A stretch of DNA of 64,000 nucleotides from Bacteroidota bacterium (GCA_002686705.1 NYYH01000016.1:7559-71558); one strand, 5' to 3'; counted from the stretch's first letter, positions 33,977 to 43,061 are shown. Notes: a model not told the origin generated them from the sequence alone. Made by a program: numbers and translations.

Positions 33977-34540
33977 ATGAAACAACAAGATATTAATAAT
34001 CTAATTGATAAGTATTACGACGCAAGTCTATCGTCTGACGAGGAGCTATTTCTTAAGAATTATTTAGAGAATAATGATGAGGAAGAATACAACCTTGTGC
34101 GATCACAATTGCAAATAATGAATGATATTTCTACAAAAGAAGCTAGTCTGGACAATTCATTCGATGAAAAATTATTACAAGAAATCTCAGAGTCAAATCC
34201 AAATAAATCAAAAAGGTACTACTTACAGCGAACATTATCAGGGATTGCAGCAACTATCTTAATACTCATTTCTGTATGGGTTGTTACAAACATATTAAGT
34301 ACAAAGGAAGCTTATGGCACTATTAATGATTCACATACTGCCTTTTCTGAAACAAAAAAGATTCTACAAAAAGTTTCGGGCAATATTAAGAAAGGAGTTA
34401 AACCTGTATCCAAAACAGTAAAAAAAGCTGAAGAAGGATTGAATAAAACCTCAAAGGTAAAAAACATTAAAAAATTGAACAATGCAGGTTTGCTATTAAA
34501 ATCGATGAATAAAGTTACCGTAAAATTCGGAAAATTATAA
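33977..34540 (+). CDS. Single-pass membrane protein, putative anti-sigma factor
   Basis: The 187-residue protein has a cytoplasmic N-terminus (about 1-80), one membrane helix (86-106, TLSGIAATILILISVWVV) and a lysine-rich periplasmic tail. The opening, INNLIDKYYDASLSSDEELF, looks like the N-terminal segments of FecR-less anti-sigma proteins next to ECF genes in Bacteroidetes. No zinc-binding HxxxCxxC is present. It sits 16 bases behind the ECF gene, so an anti-sigma role is inferred from position and topology and not from a recognised domain. Confidence 0.65.
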   Translation: MKQQDINNLIDKYYDASLSSDEELFLKNYLENNDEEEYNLVRSQLQIMNDISTKEASLDNSFDEKLLQEISESNPNKSKRYYLQRTLSGIAATILILISVWVVTNILSTKEAYGTINDSHTAFSETKKILQKVSGNIKKGVKPVSKTVKKAEEGLNKTSKVKNIKKLNNAGLLLKSMNKVTVKFGKL

Positions 34541-34575
34541 TAATTAAATTAATAATTAACATAAATAATAAAACC

Positions 34576-35133
34576 ATGAGAAAACAAATTATCTCAATAA
34601 TCGTAGTAACACTAATGATGATTCCCGTATCATTATTCGCGCAAAATAAATATAAAGAAGCGCAAAGTGAGTTTAATACATTATATGAAAAGTATGCCGG
34701 AGAGGAAGGGTTTACTAGCATAAATATATCACCAGAAATGTTCAACTTTCTAAGTCAGATGGATATGAGTGATAGTTCTGAAGACGCTAAGAAAACCCAA
34801 GATATTATGCACCAATTAGCGGGTCTTAAGATGCTTGTTTATGACAAGCCAGAAGGTAGTGTTGGTTCCGACTTCTATAAAGATATTAACAAAACAATAT
34901 CTGTTAAAAACTACACAGAGCTAATGACTGTAAATGACAAAGATACCGATATCAGGTTCTTAGTTAAGAAATCAGGTAAGAATAGCATTTCAGAATTATT
35001 AATGATAGTTAAAGGAGATGATGAAGTGCTTGTTATGAGTATGGTTGGAGATATTGACATGAATACAATTTCTGACCTTTCAAACTCTCTTAACATGAAA
35101 GGAATGGAGCATCTTGATAAAATAAACGAGTAA
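34576..35133 (+). CDS. DUF4252-family exported protein
   Basis: The 185-residue product has a signal peptide (RKQIISIIVVTLMMIPVSLFAQ) and a mature domain that opens with FNTLYEKYAGEEGFTSINIS and contains KNSISELLMIVKGDDEVLVM, the DUF4252 pattern. Function is unknown for the family; members often sit beside ECF sigma genes in Bacteroidetes, as here. It lies 35 bases after the putative anti-sigma gene and ends before a strong terminator at 35169-35226, so the three genes form one unit. Confidence 0.82.
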   Translation: MRKQIISIIVVTLMMIPVSLFAQNKYKEAQSEFNTLYEKYAGEEGFTSINISPEMFNFLSQMDMSDSSEDAKKTQDIMHQLAGLKMLVYDKPEGSVGSDFYKDINKTISVKNYTELMTVNDKDTDIRFLVKKSGKNSISELLMIVKGDDEVLVMSMVGDIDMNTISDLSNSLNMKGMEHLDKINE

Positions 35134-35168
35134 ATACTATTTAATAATTAGATAGTTGTTTACTTTAA

Positions 35169-35226
35169 GGCCCACGAGAATTGAATCGAAAATTTTATTA
35201 TTGATTTAGTTCTTGTGGTCTTTTTT
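35169..35226 (+). terminator. Rho-independent terminator of the ECF/DUF4252 unit
   Basis: GGCCCACGAGAA (from 35169) can pair with TTCTTGTGGTC (ending 35220), with one mismatch and one G-T pair, and is followed at once by TTTTTT. The loop is about 28 bases. It lies 36 bases past the DUF4252 stop. Confidence 0.75.
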
Positions 35227-35297
35227 ATTTAATTGCTTTTTCGAAATATTATTCAAGACAATAACTACCATAATTCTTTAAAATCATAGTCACATAT

Positions 35298-37982
35298 CTA
35301 TTTTAATCTATAATTGTATAATATACTTCCTGCCGCCGAAACAAGGTTAATTTTATTATCATTTTCTAAATTACCTACAGTAAAAGGTGTTTCTCCTACC
35401 AGTCCCTTACTGATAATTATGTTGCCTTTATTATCAAACAAGTAAATTGTTCTCTCCTTATCAGCAACAACGCCAAGTACGCGCTGCCTTTTACCTAGAT
35501 TGAAAAATGAAGGTTTAATTGTGATCTCAGATTCAAAGTGGTAGCTAAAAAGTTCATTCTTAAATCTGTCAAACACTTTCAGATCGTTTCCATCAATAAA
35601 AATAAAATCCTTCGAATTATCGCCATTGAAGTCCTTATAAATAAAAAAATGGTCAGGACTAAATTTACCAAAATCAGTATGATCAAGTTTACCTTTCGAA
35701 CTAATATATACTAAACGCCCCATTTCATCGGTAGTTAGTATAATGCCTTTACTATTCGTTTGATTTACATAATAATCGGAGTTTTTTGCCTTTTTTAGAA
35801 TACCGGATAAATTTATACGGTTGTTCCCTTTTCTATTGACAATCTTTATTTCATTGTCAATATCAGATATTATTATATAATCTTTCTTGTTAGCCACTAA
35901 TCTTGTTACAGGTTCAATAACAAGATTTTGAGTGTGGGGCAGTTTCCATCCTTTAATTTCTTTACCTTTAATTGAATAATTATATACTCGTTTATCTGAC
36001 TGAGCAATTAATAATCTGTAATCTCTATTATTTAAATAATCAAAAACAACTACTCCATTTGTTGCTTTTGAATGCAATTTTTTAGGAAACCCTGTTACAT
36101 TTCTTCCCAATTTATCGATTAAATAAATATAATCAGGTGTATTAAACAAATACTGAATTTTACCATTCTTATAGTAATCAATTTGAAATATATTACTAAT
36201 CGGTATATTATCAAGTTTCTTTTTCCATAATATTTGACCACTAGAATTAATTAAGTACATGCTTCTCCGCTTGTCGAAAACTATAATGTTCTGGTTGTTA
36301 GTTTGATGATCTGAAACCAGATATGGTCCCCAAACAATATCATCGTCAAGTTGCACCTTCCATAATGCCAGATCTTCTTCATGATGTTCTTTACTATATT
36401 TTATATAGAAGTTAGTAAACAATAATGGATCGCCCGTGCTAAACTCAAATGCTAAGCCTTGAAATGAATTGATAACTTTCTCATTTATTGCTATTTCTTT
36501 AACAACATTATTATTAAAATATTCGGCAAGTCTACCTCTCAACTCTCCAGGTTCAATGTAAACGAGCAAGTTTGATTGCGAAGAGATATTATCGGAAAAG
36601 GTTTTGAAGTTATCATTAAGATCCAGAGTTTTACCTGTTTCGAAGTAGGAGATTAAACTTTTTAGTGCGCTTTCCGAATTTGCAAACACGGCATAATCAC
36701 CAATAAAAGTATAATAGTTGTTTTCAATTACCGAAAAAGCATCACCGAAAACATCTGGGATAAAACTTGTTTTGTTAATTTTATTTATTTCGTAATTATT
36801 GTGTCTTGTGGTTTTAGTATTTCCAGTATTAAGTACAATCCTTTTTAAGTTTTCTATTGCTGATTTATTATCCAACATTTTTACAATAAGCCAAGAATTA
36901 GTAGTGAATGACAAAAGAGAATTGGCACTTGAGGCAAATACAATTTCGTCTCCAATTTGATTAATGAGTTTATTAATATCAAAATTTAAATTAGAGGAAA
37001 TTGTTTCGGAAGTGGATTCCAAATTATTTTTATAAAAATATTTACTGAAATCAGGTATACCAAGCCATACAACAGTATTAGCATTATAAGGAATAATGTT
37101 TAGTGCTTTTAACTTAACAGATTGTTGCCCTTCCAATTTTCTGAGATATTTATCTTCCGTTTCTGCTATTGAAAATCCTGACAGGATAAGCTCATTATCT
37201 TTCAGTAAGATATCCATTTCTGACCAGTTAGCAAAACTACTTATCAATTTTGCAGCATCCTGATTATCAGCATTAAGGATAGGTTCAAGAATATCTGATA
37301 ATTCACTATATTGAATATATACTCGAGCCTGAACTTTTGCGCCAGCTGATTGCTTCAACTTAACAAATGCTCGATCATCAGTTAATTTTGGTAATTTTCC
37401 ACTGTAAGTATCATAAAGTTTTTTAAACAAATCAGCTGATGAAGAGTAAGCAAACACTCCATCAACAAAAGTAAAATATCGTGTCGTGTTCTTACTTACG
37501 CTAACTATCTTAAATCCGTCTGATACTCCAACAATATCAAGTATTGCATATTCCCTGCCAAGTTCTATGCTTAACAAACTTTTGAGCTTACTCAAATCTA
37601 CGTGACTCTCAATTTTCGATAAAATTAAAATCTCAGCATTAGTTATTGAGTCGGAATAAAATGTAAATATTAATGGACTGTTCCAAAACAACTTTGAGTA
37701 ATCAGTTTTATTACTGATCAAAGAGTCGATCCATGAAATTTCTCCATTAAAATTCTCAATATCCTGAACCTCTAACAATCTTTGCCAAATTGGATTGTTT
37801 TCTAGTTTGTTATAAATATCTGATGGTTTGTCGATCTCGATGATTAGTCCTGCATTATCAGGAATCATATCCCATGGATTACCATCAACTTTTCCAAAGT
37901 TGTTGTATAAATACCAAATAACAGCAGCAAATACTAATAATACAATTATTACAATAAAAAGAAACTTGTTTCTCAACATCAA
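35298..37982 (-). CDS. Membrane-anchored two-part protein: DUF3352-like region plus C-terminal propeller-like repeats
   Basis: The 894-residue protein has a membrane helix at about 6-27 and then a large periplasmic part. Residues about 35-530 look like a conserved Bacteroidetes domain (MIPDNAGLIIEIDKP, AYSSSADLFKKLYD, AVFANSESALKSLI) similar in pattern to DUF3352-type proteins. Residues about 560-894 hold six or so repeats of the form Y/V-x-I/F-D-x-x-G-x (YLIDKLGRN, KIVNRKGNN, KVFDRFKNE, YLFDNKGNI), like PQQ/WD-type propeller blades. No catalytic motif is seen. Start choice between two adjacent Met codons does not matter. A -7 box is at 38000-38007. The role is unknown; envelope assembly or quality control is a guess. 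Confidence 0.75.
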   Translation of the reverse strand: MMLRNKFLFIVIIVLLVFAAVIWYLYNNFGKVDGNPWDMIPDNAGLIIEIDKPSDIYNKLENNPIWQRLLEVQDIENFNGEISWIDSLISNKTDYSKLFWNSPLIFTFYSDSITNAEILILSKIESHVDLSKLKSLLSIELGREYAILDIVGVSDGFKIVSVSKNTTRYFTFVDGVFAYSSSADLFKKLYDTYSGKLPKLTDDRAFVKLKQSAGAKVQARVYIQYSELSDILEPILNADNQDAAKLISSFANWSEMDILLKDNELILSGFSIAETEDKYLRKLEGQQSVKLKALNIIPYNANTVVWLGIPDFSKYFYKNNLESTSETISSNLNFDINKLINQIGDEIVFASSANSLLSFTTNSWLIVKMLDNKSAIENLKRIVLNTGNTKTTRHNNYEINKINKTSFIPDVFGDAFSVIENNYYTFIGDYAVFANSESALKSLISYFETGKTLDLNDNFKTFSDNISSQSNLLVYIEPGELRGRLAEYFNNNVVKEIAINEKVINSFQGLAFEFSTGDPLLFTNFYIKYSKEHHEEDLALWKVQLDDDIVWGPYLVSDHQTNNQNIIVFDKRRSMYLINSSGQILWKKKLDNIPISNIFQIDYYKNGKIQYLFNTPDYIYLIDKLGRNVTGFPKKLHSKATNGVVVFDYLNNRDYRLLIAQSDKRVYNYSIKGKEIKGWKLPHTQNLVIEPVTRLVANKKDYIIISDIDNEIKIVNRKGNNRINLSGILKKAKNSDYYVNQTNSKGIILTTDEMGRLVYISSKGKLDHTDFGKFSPDHFFIYKDFNGDNSKDFIFIDGNDLKVFDRFKNELFSYHFESEITIKPSFFNLGKRQRVLGVVADKERTIYLFDNKGNIIISKGLVGETPFTVGNLENDNKINLVSAAGSILYNYRLK

Positions 37983-37999
37983 CTCAACATTTTATGTAA

Positions 38000-38007
38000 C
38001 AAAGTTA
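38000..38007 (-). promoter_or_regulatory. -7 element of the 894-residue envelope protein gene
   Basis: The minus strand reads TAACTTTG, an exact TAnnTTTG match 18 bases before the start at 37982. The -33 box is not seen. Confidence 0.4.
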
Positions 38008-38073
38008 TGTTAAAACACTAAGTTATTATTCTACAGGAATATGTAAAGCTAACACTTACATGTTAATTAATGT

Positions 38074-38154
38074 TATTGCTATATGGGTTTCAAAAACCGA
38101 AAAAAGGCCAGGATTAGAAAATGCATTAGCTTCATTATAATGAATGGGATTACC
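38074..38154 (-). pseudogene. Possible relic of a TonB-dependent receptor plug domain
   Basis: On the minus strand one frame, which shares its first bases with the HD gene's stop, reads RGNPI, a run of unrelated residues, then GLFSVFET. The receptor at 27-29 kb has RGGSPIQ and, 17 residues on, the same GLFSVFET. Over those eight codons the DNA differs at three positions, all third-codon positions. The match is short and chance cannot be excluded, but synonymous-only change points to a coding origin. Confidence 0.35.
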
Positions 38155-38155
38155 T

Positions 38156-39397
38156 CTAATTAATTTCTTTGGGGTAGCATAAAAAATATTTTGTAGTGGG
38201 TTTGGATAACAAGGATATATTTAATTGATCAGAAGCTTCAGCAATATCCATAACCATACCATTTTTGTTAAGAATTCCAATTTTATCTGTACCGATCTTA
38301 TAAGTAAAGTTTGATGTTTTATCATTAATAACAAAATAGTCAATTTCGTCTTCCTCTAGTTTAAGTTCAAGCATTGTCTCCTTCTTAATGTTTTCAACAA
38401 ATTCGTTATCAAATGGTTCGTTCTGAATTTCAACCTTTGGTAAACGACGATTAATAATACTGCTACTCAATCGAGATAGGATTGGATCCGAATGTGTTGT
38501 CCAAACCTTCATTGATGTAAATATGTCATAATCATCAAGTCTTGTAAAGTTTTCAAGTACTTCTCTATTATTTTCAAATTCATTGATTGTAATTTTATTT
38601 CTTAGAAAAAAGTCGAATGCAGGAGTAGCAAATAATTCTATTCCATTTAACCTCAATTGTTTTGCTCTTTTTAACACCTTCATGATTGTAAATTCGGCAA
38701 CAAGTACCGTTTTGTGAAGATATACTTGCCAATACATTAACCGACGGGCAGCAATGAACTTTTCAACCGAATAAATTCCCTTTGCTTCAATTACCAATTC
38801 ATCATCTACCACATTTAACATATTTAATAGTCGTTCATAATTAACGATCCCCTCTGAAACGCCAGTAAAAAAACTGTCGCGTTTTAGATAGTCGAGTCTG
38901 TCCATATCAAACTGTCCAGAAACTAGTTTATGTAAAAACTTTTTTTTGTACTCACCTTTGAATATACTAAGGGCAATATCAAGTTTCCCATTAAAACTAC
39001 AATTTAATCGATCCATAAATATTCTTGAGATTTGCTCGTGATTGATACCAACAACAATTGAGTGCTCGAGTGAGTGGGAATATGGGCCATGCCCAATATC
39101 ATGTAATAAAATTGCAATATATACACCTAAAGATTCTTCATCAGAAATATCATGTCCCTTAAATTTGAGTTCATTTATAGCTTTAATCATAAGGTGCATT
39201 GCTCCTATCGAATGCTGAAATCTAGTATGTAGTGCACCCGGGTAAACAAGATGTGTTAATCCTAACTGTTTAATTCGCCTCAACCGCTGAAAGTACTGAT
39301 GTTCAATTATATCAAATATCAATTCGTTAGGTACAGTAACAAAACCGTATACCGGATCGTTGAATATCTTCCGTTTGTTTAATATTTTACCCCTCAT
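38156..39397 (-). CDS. HD-domain phosphohydrolase (SAMHD1/dGTPase-like)
   Basis: The 413-residue protein has a complete HD domain: His in HTRFQHSIGAMHL, the HD pair in ILLHDIGHGPYSHSLEH, and Asp in FDMDRLDYLKRDSFFTGVSEG, the set of metal ligands seen in SAMHD1-like and dGTPase-like enzymes. The first stretch, NDPVYGFVTVPNELIFDIIEH, is typical of a Bacteroidetes-wide subgroup. It may hydrolyse dNTPs or another nucleotide, but the substrate is not known. It is divergent from porX across 194 bases. The start at 39397 gives normal family length. Confidence 0.9.
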   Translation of the reverse strand: MRGKILNKRKIFNDPVYGFVTVPNELIFDIIEHQYFQRLRRIKQLGLTHLVYPGALHTRFQHSIGAMHLMIKAINELKFKGHDISDEESLGVYIAILLHDIGHGPYSHSLEHSIVVGINHEQISRIFMDRLNCSFNGKLDIALSIFKGEYKKKFLHKLVSGQFDMDRLDYLKRDSFFTGVSEGIVNYERLLNMLNVVDDELVIEAKGIYSVEKFIAARRLMYWQVYLHKTVLVAEFTIMKVLKRAKQLRLNGIELFATPAFDFFLRNKITINEFENNREVLENFTRLDDYDIFTSMKVWTTHSDPILSRLSSSIINRRLPKVEIQNEPFDNEFVENIKKETMLELKLEEDEIDYFVINDKTSNFTYKIGTDKIGILNKNGMVMDIAEASDQLNISLLSKPTTKYFLCYPKEIN

Positions 39398-39483
39398 AAA
39401 AATTGTTAATTTTGTAATATTATGATGTTAATTTGAACAATAATTATATCATTTTATCATTATATTATTAAAGCTAAATTAAT

Positions 39484-39529
39484 CCAACTTGCGCCTCCAC
39501 TATAGCTAAAGAGTATGCGAAAGGTGGAC
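39484..39529. repeat. GC-rich imperfect palindrome, REP-like
   Basis: This island (around GCGCCTCCACTATAGC and GCGAAAGGTGGAC) stands out from the AT-rich sequence on both sides. Short arms TCCAC and GTGGA pair, and the centre holds TAGCTA. It looks like a worn repeat element with no second copy in the window. It lies between the HD gene and porX. Confidence 0.3.
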
Positions 39530-39591
39530 TAAAAATCAAAAACACATAAAAACAGTTACAAATTTAATTGAATTAAAGTAAAAACATAAAT

Positions 39592-41145
39592 ATGAGTAGT
39601 ATTAGAATACTATGGGCTGACGATGAAATAGAAATGCTGAAACCACATATTATGTATCTTAAAGATAAAGGATATGTTGTGGATGCTGTAGTAAGTGGAG
39701 ATGAAGCCATTGAGTTGGTTAAGGAACGCCACTACGATATAGTTTTTCTTGATGAACAAATGCCTGGAATGAACGGCATTGAAGCTCTTGAGAAAATTAA
39801 AAAACACTCTGCAGGGCTACCCGTTGTGATGATTACTAAGAGTGAAGAGGAATCGATAATGGAAGATGCGATTGGTTCTAACATTGCTGATTATCTTATT
39901 AAACCTGTGAAACCCAGCCAAATTCTCTTATCATTAAAACGTAATCTCGAGAATCGCAAGTTAGCAGGTGAAAAAGCAACAATGACTTACCAACAACAAT
40001 TCCGAGAACTCGGTATGAAAATTTCAGACAGGCTAAATGCTAAAGAATGGGCTGAAGTCTACAAAGACCTCATAAGATACGAAATTGATCTTGAAAAAAC
40101 TGATGATAAAGGTATTATTGAAGTCCTGAATATGCAAAAGCAGGAAGCAAATAATGCTTTTGCAAAGTATTACGAAAAAAATTACAAAGATTGGTTAGAA
40201 AATAATACTGATGACAAGCCCATACTTTCGCACACCTTAATAAAAGAAGTTGCATTTCCTTTACTTGATAAAGGGAAACAGGTGTTTTTATTACTTATCG
40301 ACAATCTGCGATACGACCAATGGAAAACAATTCAACAGTTAATTGAGCATTATTTCAGAGTTAACAACGATGAACTTTATTATGGCATAATACCTTCTAC
40401 AACGCAATATGCACGTAATGCACTGTTTGCAGGACTGTTACCAAACGAAATAAGGAAACACTATCGGCAATACTGGGTCGAAGAACATGAAGAAGGCACA
40501 AAAAACAAATATGAATTTGAGTTATTACAGGAGCAATTTAAGCGCTACGGACGAAAAACTTCATTGTCATATAATAAAATCTTGAACCTAAATGCAGGAC
40601 GGAAGTTATTTGATAACATATCAAACCTTATGACCACTGATTTCAACGTAATTGTTTATAACTTCATTGACATGTTGTCGCATGCACGAACAGAAATGGA
40701 AATAATACGTGAATTAGCTGATGACGAATCTGCATATAGGTCTTTAATGTTATCTTGGTTTGAACACTCCTCCTTATTTGATATTATAAAATACCTTTCA
40801 TCAAAAGATGTAACAATTCTCATTACTACAGATCATGGTTCAGTAAAAGTAACTGATCCGGTTAAGATTGTTGGTGATAAAAACGTAAATACTAATTTAA
40901 GATATAAATACGGAAAAAGCCTTAATTACAAAACTAAGGATGTATTTGAAATATTAAATCCGGAAGAGTATTATCTTCCTAAAGTAAATGTAAGTACTAG
41001 ATGGGTTTTTGCTAAAAGTACCGATTTTTTTGCTTATCCAAATAACTTTAACCATTACGTTAATTATTACAGAAACACCTTCCAGCATGGTGGACTATCA
41101 ATGGAAGAAGTTCTGATACCTATTATTACACTTTCTCCTAAATAA
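39592..41145 (+). CDS. porX: PorX: response regulator fused to a PglZ phosphatase-like domain
   Basis: PorX works with PorY to control type IX secretion genes. The 517-residue protein has a receiver domain (1-120) with Asp10, Asp11, the phosphoacceptor Asp54 (VFLDEQMPG) and Lys104 (LIKPVK), a helical bundle (about 125-210), and an alkaline-phosphatase-fold PglZ domain (about 215-510) with Asp237/Asp242 in LLIDNLRYDQW, Thr271 in STTQYARN, TTDHGS and FQHGGLSMEEV as metal and active-site residues. Published work shows a cyclic-oligonucleotide phosphodiesterase activity for this domain. tsaE and ald follow, a gene order I know from other Bacteroidetes. Its kinase PorY is not in the window. Confidence 0.96.
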   Translation: MSSIRILWADDEIEMLKPHIMYLKDKGYVVDAVVSGDEAIELVKERHYDIVFLDEQMPGMNGIEALEKIKKHSAGLPVVMITKSEEESIMEDAIGSNIADYLIKPVKPSQILLSLKRNLENRKLAGEKATMTYQQQFRELGMKISDRLNAKEWAEVYKDLIRYEIDLEKTDDKGIIEVLNMQKQEANNAFAKYYEKNYKDWLENNTDDKPILSHTLIKEVAFPLLDKGKQVFLLLIDNLRYDQWKTIQQLIEHYFRVNNDELYYGIIPSTTQYARNALFAGLLPNEIRKHYRQYWVEEHEEGTKNKYEFELLQEQFKRYGRKTSLSYNKILNLNAGRKLFDNISNLMTTDFNVIVYNFIDMLSHARTEMEIIRELADDESAYRSLMLSWFEHSSLFDIIKYLSSKDVTILITTDHGSVKVTDPVKIVGDKNVNTNLRYKYGKSLNYKTKDVFEILNPEEYYLPKVNVSTRWVFAKSTDFFAYPNNFNHYVNYYRNTFQHGGLSMEEVLIPIITLSPK

Positions 41146-41567
41146 TGAAAAGTATTTCAGCATCAAGTGTAAGTGAGTTAAAACATGTTGTAAAATCTAT
41201 TCTTCGAGATCTGCCTGATCATTTCGTTTTTGCAATAGCAGGGAATATGGGAGTGGGTAAAACAACTATTATCAAAGCTTTCTGTAAGGAATTAGGTGTT
41301 GAAGCAGTTGTAAGCAGTCCCACTTTCGCACTTATTAATGAATATAGTAGTAATAAACACTATCCTATTTATCACTTTGATTTTTACAGAGTTAAGAAAA
41401 TTAATGAAGTCTTTGACATAGGTTACGAAGGGTATTTTTACAGCGGTCATTACTGCTTTATTGAATGGCCAGAAATAGTTATGGAACTTTTACCTAATTC
41501 ATACGTATACATTACGATTGAAGAAGAAGATAATGGCAGACGACTAATTACTTATTCAATTCAATAA
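41145..41567 (+). CDS. tsaE: tRNA N6-threonylcarbamoyladenosine synthesis ATPase TsaE
   Basis: TsaE is the ATPase that cycles the TsaBDE complex in making t6A at position 37 of ANN-decoding tRNAs. The 140-residue protein has the P-loop GNMGVGKTT (33-41), the SSPTFALINEYSS switch stretch, the Walker B-like HFDFYRV and the terminal CFIEWPE. Its ATG overlaps the porX stop by one base (TAATG), so translation is coupled. tsaB and tsaD are not in the window. Confidence 0.95.
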   Translation: MKSISASSVSELKHVVKSILRDLPDHFVFAIAGNMGVGKTTIIKAFCKELGVEAVVSSPTFALINEYSSNKHYPIYHFDFYRVKKINEVFDIGYEGYFYSGHYCFIEWPEIVMELLPNSYVYITIEEEDNGRRLITYSIQ

Positions 41568-41650
41568 TTATTAATTGTAGTCTATCTGCGGGATTGTAAA
41601 TAATGATAGTTCACTACCCACGGTACTATTAACAACATCTGATTGGTTTT

Positions 41651-42874
41651 ATGAATGAAGAAAGTAAAGGTTTTCTTAAACTGTCTAACATAGAACAGCT
41701 AATGCCTCAGGAAGAGATGTTGGAATCCGCACCTCAAAAGAGTCAAATGATTATCGGACTGCCAAAGGAATCATCACAAAACGAAAACCGAATTTCTATC
41801 GTACCCGAAGCTGTAAGGCTATTAGTTGATAGTGGTCATAAAGTTCTCATTGAAGAAGGGGCTGGAGAAGGGGCAAACTTTAGTAACGAGCAATTTGCTA
41901 ATGCTGGAGCCACAATTGTTGCTTCTGCCGAAGAAACATATAAAAGTGATATTATTCTTAAGGTGGCACCACCCCTTGAAGCTGAATTGGAAATGTTGGG
42001 AAAACACAAGGTACTGTTCTCGTCACTATTGTTGCCCGCATCAAAAAAAAGTTTTTTCAGCAAACTTATGTCCCAGAAATCAATTGCTATTGCGTATGAA
42101 TATATCCATGACAAATCAGGTGCATTACCGGTAATGAAATCCATTAGCGAGATTGTTGGAAATACAGCCATATTAATTGCTTCAAGATATCTCATGAGTA
42201 ACGATTTTGGTAAAGGAAAGCTATTGGGAGGTTTTCCAGGCATTAGTCCCGCTGAAGTAGTAATATTAGGTGCTGGTACTGTTGCCGAATTCGCAGCACG
42301 TACTGCGCTTGGAATGGGAGCCTCAGTAAAAATATTTGATAATTCTGTTTACAAATTACGTAGTATTCAAAACAATCTAGGGTATAGTATTCCAACGTCA
42401 ACGCTGCATTCAAAAACATTAAAGGCTGATTTAAAACATGCCGATGTGGTTATTTCAGCAAAATTTACAACACATGGTGTTTCGCCATGCCTAATAAGCG
42501 AAGAAATAATCAGTCAAATGGAACCAGGTTCAATAATAGTTGATGCAAGTATTGATCAAGGAGGGTGTTTTGAAACGTCAAAAGTGACTTCTCATGATAA
42601 TCCTATTTATAAGGTACATGATGTAACGCATTATTGTGTGCCAAATATTGCTTCTTGCGTACCTAATACGGCATCTTGTTCATTAAGCAATATACTTGCA
42701 CCAATGCTTATGCGTATATCTGATCATGGAGGCATTGAAAATATGTTAAAACAGGATAGAAGTTTTAGCAAAGGAGTATATATTTATAACGGAATTTTAA
42801 CAAATAATTATATTGGTGGAATGTTTGACATTCCATCGCAAGATCTAGAATTGTTAATGGCTGCTTTTAGATAA
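41651..42874 (+). CDS. ald: Alanine dehydrogenase with an N-terminal extension
   Basis: The enzyme interconverts alanine and pyruvate with NADH. The 407-residue protein has the usual two domains: IGLPKESSQNENRISIVPEA and YEYIHDKSGALPVMKSISEI for substrate and catalysis, and VVILGAGTVAEFAARTALGMG for NAD. It is about 35-40 residues longer than typical Ald because of an extra start segment (NEESKGFLKLSNIEQLMPQE) that I have seen in Bacteroidetes homologues. It lies 83 bases behind tsaE. Family alternatives such as saccharopine dehydrogenase fit less well. A weak terminator follows at 42928. Confidence 0.9.
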   Translation: MNEESKGFLKLSNIEQLMPQEEMLESAPQKSQMIIGLPKESSQNENRISIVPEAVRLLVDSGHKVLIEEGAGEGANFSNEQFANAGATIVASAEETYKSDIILKVAPPLEAELEMLGKHKVLFSSLLLPASKKSFFSKLMSQKSIAIAYEYIHDKSGALPVMKSISEIVGNTAILIASRYLMSNDFGKGKLLGGFPGISPAEVVILGAGTVAEFAARTALGMGASVKIFDNSVYKLRSIQNNLGYSIPTSTLHSKTLKADLKHADVVISAKFTTHGVSPCLISEEIISQMEPGSIIVDASIDQGGCFETSKVTSHDNPIYKVHDVTHYCVPNIASCVPNTASCSLSNILAPMLMRISDHGGIENMLKQDRSFSKGVYIYNGILTNNYIGGMFDIPSQDLELLMAAFR

Positions 42875-42927
42875 GATGACATTGCCAAACTAATCTTCTA
42901 ACCGATATTTACAATAAAATACACCTC

Positions 42928-42944
42928 AAGGCTGTTCGCCTTTT
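42928..42944 (+). terminator. Short hairpin terminator after ald
   Basis: AAGGC, loop TGTTC, GCCTT then a T-run (TTTT counting the stem end). The stem has five pairs. It is 54 bases past the ald stop and upstream of the MoxR/Bat promoter, so it probably separates the two units. Confidence 0.55.
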
Positions 42945-43011
42945 AGTGGATCATACAAGCGTAAAGCTGCCCACCCTACATCCAATTTCTCTTTAACAAT
43001 TATTAACACGA

Positions 43012-43037
43012 TTGAAAAACTCAATTTCATACTTTTG
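43012..43037 (+). promoter_or_regulatory. Likely promoter of the MoxR-Bat operon
   Basis: TTG at 43012-43014 is followed by TACTTTTG (43030-43037), an exact TAnnTTTG match 25 bases before the moxR start. The spacer is 15 bases, shorter than the usual 19. Confidence 0.5.
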
Positions 43038-43061
43038 CGTTTTACATAAAATCACATAATT

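Noticed and set aside
41826..42243. Frames on both strands inside ald
   Set aside because: Shadows of the conserved NAD-binding enzyme; no family pattern.
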